Below are positions 54,869-61,009 of a stretch of DNA of 61,009 bases, piece after piece (within the stretch, counting starts at the first letter, position 1; each line of letters begins with the position of its first letter). The notes under the pieces are model-generated. The model was not told the origin of the DNA. It saw nothing but the letters and a program-made list of their open reading frames with translations, and searched no databases. Source of the stretch: Diphasiastrum complanatum (Eukaryota; Streptophyta; Lycopodiopsida; Lycopodiales; Lycopodiaceae); contig MU833108.1 of NCBI GenBank assembly GCA_029204225.1, positions 1 to 61,009 of the forward strand. Reading direction: 5' to 3'. The position numbers were made by a program, and so were the translations under genes.

Positions 54869-55881
54869 TTGCATACAAGCTCACAAACCCTAAGTAAATA
54901 CACAGAATTACCCAGCAAATCCGTCACTTTATTAATCTCAAGCAAATGTACATAGACAAACAAGCAAACATGAGAGCTCTGCTGCAAGTCTTCTCCCAAC
55001 CATAGCTGCATAGGAATACCATAATCATAATGAGGAATGCCTGACAAGGCTCACCCTATATCCCCTCAAGCACCCCTTAACCCTGACACATCCTAACGTC
55101 GACACATGGCAAACTCCATGCACAGCCGACACTTGCCACTTGGCAGTACCCTGACACATAGGCAAGCTAGTAGGTGGACAGTCTGACACGTGTCACTCAT
55201 GCATTGGACCAAGTGTCCCAATGAGCATATGACACATGTCCTGTTGACCCGTCCATTGACCGTCTGACAAGTGTCACTCATGCACTGGACCAAGTGTTCC
55301 AGTGAGCATGTGACACGTGTCACGTTGACCAGTCAACCCTTCCTACTTTTTTAGGAGGTCAGTCCAGCAGACTCTCATGAGACCCAGTACCCCCTTGGCC
55401 ATCTCGTATTTAGTCACTATAGGAACTTGGTGCCGGCTGGATTCTGGTCACAGTGGCGCCGGGAGCAGCAGTGGCGCTGCTGGCGCCAGGGACAATGTTG
55501 GCGCCAATGGTGCCGGAAGTAAAGCTTGTAAAGGTAACTTTACAACATATGCTCTTGGCCTCTTTGAATTCCAAGGGATAAACTAAAAGGAAATCCTACC
55601 TATGGTAGCTTAAGGCAGGTGATACCGATCTAACACCTATTTTGTGGGCTGCAACCATGAGAAAAGGAAGGGGAGGGAGAAACTATGAAAGAGCATGGAA
55701 GTCGTTCTTCCTAAGCGCAAGCAATCTAGGCATCAAAACATACATAGTAGAGAAGCAAGCGCCAATACATAATTACATTGCAATTTACAATTGTCTCCAC
55801 AGGCCGGTGACTTAGCCATTTACAATTTAATAATTACAATTTACCATACATTGGGCAAAGGGATTCAAAGTACATGTGATA
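54869..55881 (-). mobile_element. 1.0-kb insertion with G5-type LTR inside the BED finger
   Basis: Lies between two copies of GAGGGTG (54862-54868 and 55882-55888). The minus-strand part from about 55550 to 54880 is a diverged relative of the G5 LTR (37369): shared ACCTCCTAG/AGGAGGT region, the GACACGTGTC-containing dimer (55170-55330) and GGGGTGCTTGAGG. AATAAAG is at about 54930. 55551-55881 is unassigned and may be remaining element interior. Ends are not classic TG..CA. Confidence 0.55.
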
Positions 55882-56020
55882 GAGGGTGGCACTGAACTCG
55901 ACCAGGCAATATCGACAGCGCACGATCTTTGCACCTGACTTGTTGGACTTGTCAGGAACCCGCCTGACAATGTCCACCTCGTCCCACAGATGAGAAGGTT
56001 GGAATGCACCATTTCTGTAG
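55882..56020 (-). pseudogene. hAT2 transposase, first half of BED finger
   Basis: HLWDEVDIVRRVPDKSNKSG then VRCRYCLVEFSATL: the Cys-x2-Cys half of a BED finger. FSATL joins directly to TRLKGHL at 54861 when the insertion is left out. The translation start is not identified; upstream sequence soon enters a GC-rich module. Confidence 0.7.
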
Positions 56021-56137
56021 AGGGAACTGGGGAAAAAAGGCAGAGATGATCGTGAGTGCGATAGGAGGCGGAAGGCTGGAAATCCACAGCAATGGCCAAA
56101 GTAGCAGTAGCAGGGGCGGAAGCGAAGAAAAAAAAAA

Positions 56138-56240
56138 AGCGGACACATCCGGACCCCCGGACGCACCCCTGGCGCGTCCGCGCCCGGACGCGGATGCAAG
56201 TTCAGACGCAGCATCCGCTACCTTAGATATATATATAATA
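56138..56240 (+). repeat. GGACGC module D3
   Basis: After an A-run, GGACACATCCGGACCCCCGG (56139) and further GGACGC/GCGTCC words, ending GCATCCGCTACCTTAGA then TA repeats. It lies just outside the hAT2 5' end. Its layout equals D2 and the inverse of D1. Confidence 0.55.
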
Positions 56241-56277
56241 ATATATATATTTAAACTTATGTACAGTTTTGCGCGTG

Positions 56278-56366
56278 TGCATGGGTGCACCCATGCATGA
56301 GCTTTTTCTAACTAAAAAACTTGGGGAGGAGGATGCATGTATGGGGAATGTGCATATCCCCATACA
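56278..56366 (+). repeat. Palindrome cluster
   Basis: 56278-56297 is a perfect 20-bp palindrome (TGCATGGGTG/CACCCATGCA). 56338-56366 has arms TGTATGGGG/CCCCATACA. Related words (GGATGCACCCAT) recur in the hairpin at 60891. Confidence 0.9.
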
Positions 56367-56509
56367 TTTGCACATTGTGTGCATTGAGAGGTGGACCCCA
56401 AAAAGCTCACCCCCTCCCTCCCACTTACTAAATTCAAATACTTAAAGTTTGAAGTTAAGGTTTTATTTTCTTCACACACTTCAATGTGCTTTAAACTTTA
56501 GCCAATAAT

Positions 56510-56900
56510 CTTTATTACTTGGCTTTCTTATTTATTTTAAATTATCAAAGTTTTACCCATAAATCATGAACATAAAAATTTTCTTGCCTACCTTAAATTG
56601 GTTTTTTTTTTTTCAATCCTTCAAATTCCTATCTTGGCCCGCCATTTTCAGGAATGTTTAACCACAAGCCCAAACTCACTAGCTTTAACTCCTAAATCGT
56701 TACCCACAAGCTTTTATCCATGGGCCAAAAAATGCACAATTAAAAAAAAAGGAGGGGGATGGGGTGGGGGGAGTAAAAGAGACAATAAAAAGAGAAAACT
56801 AGGGAGGGAGGGAGGATTTGGAACACACGTGCATGCACACACACACACGCACGCATGCACACGTGTGAGTGAGTGAGTGAGTGAGTGAGTGAGTGAGTGA

Positions 56901-56947
<47 letters not shown>

Positions 56948-57128
56948 TGTGCGTGTGCGCGTGTTCGTTGTGTGTGTGTGACCCCCGACACAACGAATGC
57001 ATGTGTGTGCACGCACGTGCACGCGCGCGCACACATCTCCATATAAAAAACCTTTTGTGGTTGAGATATATTGTATGAAGTATAGAGTCTAGAGTCCTTT
57101 TTTCTCCTTCTCTCTTTCCTACGTCCCC

Positions 57129-57189
<61 letters not shown>

Positions 57190-57876
57190 CAGGCCGACCA
57201 ACCACCCATAACGGGAGGGAGGTCCCTCCATGCCCCTAAAAAAAATGAAGAAGGTTAAATGTGTGTGTGTGTAGATATATAAACAAGGGGGTGCCTCCAT
57301 TCCATTAAAAGTAAATATATCAATATTTACTCCCCCCCCCCTCCCCACGCACGCGCGCACACACACACACATACACTTTTTCTTAAATGTAAACCTCTCA
57401 TAAAAAAATATGAATGTAAATCCACTTAAAAATGTGAACCCCCACTCTCCATAAAACAAAAAAAGTGAAGGGGCTTTTTGGCTCCCCATAAATTAAGTTT
57501 TCTTTTTTCAAAAAGGAGACAAAAAAAAGTCCCCATCAAGAAAAAAATTCTCCCCCCCCTAAAAAAAAAAACTAAGGCTTTTAAGGGCAGGAGCATATCT
57601 TTTTTTAACACTCCCTCGCCCTTTTTTGTCACATGGCAAAAACCCACCCACCCATCACCCCCAATCACTTAAACCATCGGCCTCTTGCCCAAACAACTTG
57701 CTTTTAACCATTAGGGAGCACACCCGCACTCCGCCCACCCCATATGTTCTCCCCTTCTCCTATCAATCCACCTAAAAAAACATCATCGATGAGCAGAACC
57801 GCACTAAGATTTATTATATGGCTTTCGTATTTATTTTGAATTACCAAAATTTTACCCATAGATCATGAACAAAAAG
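56510..57876 (+). repeat. Low-complexity block between 70-bp direct repeats
   Basis: TTTATTACTTGGCTTTC... (56510-56578) and TTTATTATATGGCTTTC... (57809-57876) are about 85% identical by eye and share ACCCATAAATCATGAAC-like text. Between them: (GTGA)n then (GT)n at 56868-56943, (TC)n at 57129-57186, other GT and CA tracts, and C/A homopolymers. No gene. Long open frames on the minus strand are microsatellite artefacts. Confidence 0.8.
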
Positions 57877-58680
57877 TTTTACCCAAAGTTCTTTTCTCCG
57901 TCTAGCATCCATGCTCTATTGAAGAACATATTTGCTAATCCCATCCTTGCAACGACCATGGGAAATAGCAGAAGTTGAATATCTAAAACTACACATTTTT
58001 TTATTTATTCAAATTGAAATGGAAATTTGACAGGAAGTTTTCCTTTGTTCTTACCTCTAGGGTTCTTCCTTTTTCTTTCTTCCCAACTCTGTAGTTTTTT
58101 ATTCTCTTGATGTCCAGTTTGCTTGATCAATATGTCCCATCCTTTCCTCTTGCTCCTGTAGTACCTTGCCAGGAATGGATATGACAATCTACCTCTGAAA
58201 TCCTAACACATGCAATCTTTTGGTTTTGATCCAACCCCGTTTCTCATTTGAAAGAAAAGTTTTTTGCTTTTGGTGACCTTGGTTGAACTGTTACATCACC
58301 TCAAGTATTGTCATCTTTGAGAGCTATAAAATGCATTCATATGATGGAAGGTCAAATGAATGGTGTTCATTTTTCAATTGCACACTATTGTAGGGCTCAC
58401 CAAGAACTGGGCATCTTGAATCATTGAGATTAGTGTCTCCGAGAGACTTCAATCCCTTTTTTCATCACTGGTATCTAACTTTATCCATACTTGCAACAAC
58501 CTGCTTGGTGAAAGTCGGTCGTTTTACTTTTTGGCATTTTCAAGAAGTGGTCCAGTATTGCAACGGGCTCCGTCATGCATGTCGTATGTTCCATCCAGTG
58601 CTGCACATCAAGACGAGCCCGCATCAACAAATCGGGCTCCAAGCAGTTCAGTATACACAGAGAAATGCACATGCACACTC
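57877..58680 (+). other. Nothing recognised
   Basis: AT-rich, short frames only; no LTR, splice or domain signal that I trust. Confidence 0.4.
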
Positions 58681-58960
58681 ATACACCACATGCACACACC
58701 ATCGGCCACATAAATCACACATGTATACACACACGCACATTTCATACACACACACACACACACAGACCATTGACCACATAAATCACACACACATCAAGCA
58801 CAAATCATACACACAAATCCACATACACAGATAACACATGCACTCACGTACATACACACACATACATTGGCCACCCGTCAACGACCATCGGCGACCATTG
58901 GCCACCCATCAACGACCATCGGCCACCCGTCAACGACCATCGGCCGTCCATTGTCCGTCA
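58681..58960 (+). repeat. CA-rich tract and 21-31-bp minisatellite
   Basis: Degenerate ACACAC/CATACACA text (58681-58866), then GGCCACCCGTCAACGACCAT-type units starting at 58869, 58900 and 58921 (periods 31 and 21), trailing into CGTCCATTGTCCGTC. Confidence 0.85.
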
Positions 58961-58989
58961 CCGACGGGCACTCTTTACTAGTATGTATA

Positions 58990-59270
58990 TATATATATCA
59001 TACTCATAGTACCCCATCGTACCGCTGGTATGGTACCACCGGTACCATAACAGTGGTACCGCCGGTACGGTACCGCCCTGGATCCGCGGTACCATAATAT
59101 AAATAAAAAACAAAAAAAAAATTCCCGTGTTATTTTCACAAAAAAAAAATAATTTTTTTTTTTTGGTACCGCCGACCGATATGGTACCGCGGTACCATAT
59201 ATGGGTCCCGCAGTACCGGGATTTGCGGGGGACCTGGTACCGCGGGGACCTATGATCATACTACATAGAA
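58990..59270 (+). repeat. GGTACC foldback repeat F3
   Basis: Left part CATACTCATAGTACCCCATC, right part GGGGACCTATGATCATACTA: an inverted, imperfect pair enclosing many GGTACC/GGTACCGCC words and an A/T-rich centre (59097-59163). It shares GGATCCGCGGTACCA with F1 and F2. Confidence 0.7.
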
Positions 59271-59790
59271 TTAATGAACCATTATCGGTTCACCGCGGTT
59301 CTGAGAACCGTACGGTTCTTAAAAATTTTTGCCCAGAACCGTACTGATTAATTAATTAATTAATTATATTTTTTTTTTTAAGTTTCCCCCCCCCCAAAAA
59401 TATGCAAAAAAAGTGCCAAAAAAATCTATGAAATCTGTGAATTCTGTGAAATCATCTCTGAAATCTGTCAATCATCTATATCATATGTGAAATCATCTGT
59501 ATCCTCTGTCAAATGGACTCAAATCATCTGTATTATCTGTGAAATTTGTCAAATCAGTGAATGATTTCAGATGATTTCACATCTGTCAAATCAATTGTAT
59601 CATCTGTCAAATCATCTATACATCATGTGAAATCTGTCAAATCTGTATCATCTGTGAAATCTATTCAATCATCTGTGAAATCTGTGAATTTGGTAATTAA
59701 TTAATTATTTATTTATTTATTTATTTATTTAATTAAATAGAGGAACCGTGGTACGGTTCCCAGGATCGTGGGTTCTACGATATCATAGTT
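59271..59790 (+). repeat. Inverted-repeat element with AAATCTGTG minisatellite
   Basis: Left arm GAACCGTACGGTTCTT (59307) and AGAACCGTACTG (59335), then (ATTA)n. The centre is a degenerate 10-12-bp repeat around AAATCATCTGTG (59420-59690). Right arm (TTTA)n then GGAACCGTGGTACGGTTCC (59742-59760). The arms are mutually complementary in part. Confidence 0.65.
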
Positions 59791-61009
59791 ATCCAGAAAC
59801 ACGTTTCTGGGCTATTCTCAAATGAATAAACTCGAGTACACATAACGTGATTTAGAGTACACACAAAGTACACTCAATGATTTAGACCCTTGAAACCTAA
59901 TTGGCTCTCCTGAATTCCAGCAATTTCACTGGCTTTCCAACAATTTCACTTCCAATTGTATAGTGTGCACAATATTTAGAAAAATAAGGCCAATATAGTT
60001 AATATTATCTGACAAAATTAAAAAAGGCCATTTCGGGGGGAGCGTTCCGGGTCAAAAATCCGGAACGTGTTCCGGAAACGCTCTATGCAAGTATGATACA
60101 TACATACACATTATATTGCATTTCTTTGTAGGTTATACTAAATTGTGGCCTTTCCTAGTTCTCCCTCAAAGAAACTCATATCTCTATCAGTAAAAGTTAC
60201 CAACCGAGGACCCATCAATTATCCCCATTCAACACAATCAATGTTGTCAACATTTGATTGAGTCATGACAGCTTGTGATTGAATAGCCACGTCGAGTGTT
60301 TGACGATGATCCCTGCATCAAAGGTTTATGAGCAATCAACTCAATGGCTTCTCCCTTATGGTCTTGTCATTAAGTCTAGCTTCCAATGAACTAAATTTTG
60401 AACTTGATGTCGAGATTAGTTGTGTTTGTAGCTGAACCTGAGAATGGTAACTAGTAGGAATGAGAATGAGAAGTGCTCTAGAAGTTCAAGCAAATTGGCA
60501 TCATAGGCTCATCGGACCCAATAGTAGCTCTAATGAATTAACTTTCAACCTTGTTAGAATCTTACAAGCATTGTTGCACCCACACTGGACCCCCATTGTA
60601 CCCGAAACATTCAGCAACCTACATAAATGAACTGCCCTTAAAAAATGCCTTAATTTTGATACCCATATTGCCCAAAAAAAAAACGGTTCTCAGAAACGCA
60701 ACGCAACTATTTATATCTAAGTATAAGACTATTTGTGTGACATTGTCAAAAATGTCACGCTTTGCCGGCATAAAACGTCACACACGCACACAGGGAAAAA
60801 GTTAAATAAAGCTAAAAACAAAATACGTTTGAGGATTATTTTGCCATGGTTTTATTTGTGTGTGACATTTTTACCTATGCATGGGGTAGGAGGATGCACC
60901 CATGGCGGTATGGGTGCATCCTCATGAACATATTCTATTTCAAAAATGTGAATGGAATCTTTTATGCATGGAGGAGGATGCATGACATAGTATGCTCCAT
61001 TTGGTAGGG
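59791..61009 (+). other. Unassigned flank with two hairpins
   Basis: No gene seen. 60038-60090 holds overlapping palindromic words (CGTTCCGG/CCGGAACG and GTTCCGGAA). 60891-60903 and 60910-60922 form a perfect 13-bp stem (AGGATGCACCCAT/ATGGGTGCATCCT) with a 6-base loop. GAGGAGGATGCATG at 60969 repeats text seen at about 56331. Confidence 0.6.

Noticed and set aside
54184-55047. 287-codon proline-rich frame as a stand-alone gene
   Set aside because: Its first 60 codons are inserted LTR sequence and the rest is the hAT2 linker; the continuous frame is accidental.
56714-57489. Long His-Thr and Ser-Leu rich minus-strand frames
   Set aside because: Composite of GT, GTGA and TC microsatellites read as protein.
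58424-58834. 136-codon frame running into a CA-rich tract
   Set aside because: Second half is microsatellite; the first half shows no family resemblance.

Overview
This is plant nuclear DNA, very probably an intergenic, repeat-rich block of a large land-plant genome. Nearly every recognisable coding stretch is a Ty1/copia or Ty3/gypsy LTR retrotransposon or a hAT-type DNA transposon. There are spliceosomal introns, initiator-Met-tRNA primer-binding sites (GCTCTGATACCA on the plus strand), polypurine tracts, TATA-type LTR promoters and long TC, GA, TA and GTGA microsatellites. I cannot name the species, and I see no complete, intact host gene.

Layout, left half. 0-4.4 kb: the 3' part of a Tat/Athila-like gypsy element (integrase, repeat spacer, extra coiled-coil ORF, LTR). 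4.5-7.8 kb: two defective copia copies on the minus strand. 7.9-12.7 kb: an inverted fragment and then a second, pol-less copy of the Tat-like family, ending in an LTR and a (TC)68 tract. 13-15.5 kb: gypsy gag and LTR remnants. 16.7-18.8 kb: copia gag-protease with a 3' LTR. 18.8-26.4 kb: mostly unrecognised DNA, with another dead copia and one possible spliced gene fragment.

Right half, the most interesting part. A small gene I call X (about 110 residues, basic, charged) occurs three times. A hAT transposase gene with a proline-rich, AT-hook C-terminal tail occurs twice. X1 (26.99-33.0 kb) is split by a chromodomain-type gypsy element (G1, 27.4-32.75 kb). From 37.9 to 56.2 kb lie hAT1, X2, X3 and hAT2. 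hAT2 carries two further gypsy elements of the same family (G2, G3) and a separate LTR-like insertion in its BED finger. The present order makes no sense until 39,601-43,240 is read as an inversion. Turning it back rejoins both halves of G2 (17 nt missing at the joint), restores identical 5-bp target duplications, and gives a symmetrical layout: hAT1> <X3 -- palindrome -- X2> <hAT2. The sequence therefore supports a two-gene (transposase + X, convergent) hAT-type transposon present as a head-to-head inverted duplication around a 172-bp almost perfect palindrome at 41,949-42,120.

Right end (56-61 kb): GC-rich modules, microsatellites, GGTACC- and GAACCGTAC-rich foldback repeats and minisatellites, without recognisable genes. 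All transposon copies carry disabling changes; G3 alone keeps a clean RNase H-integrase-chromodomain frame.
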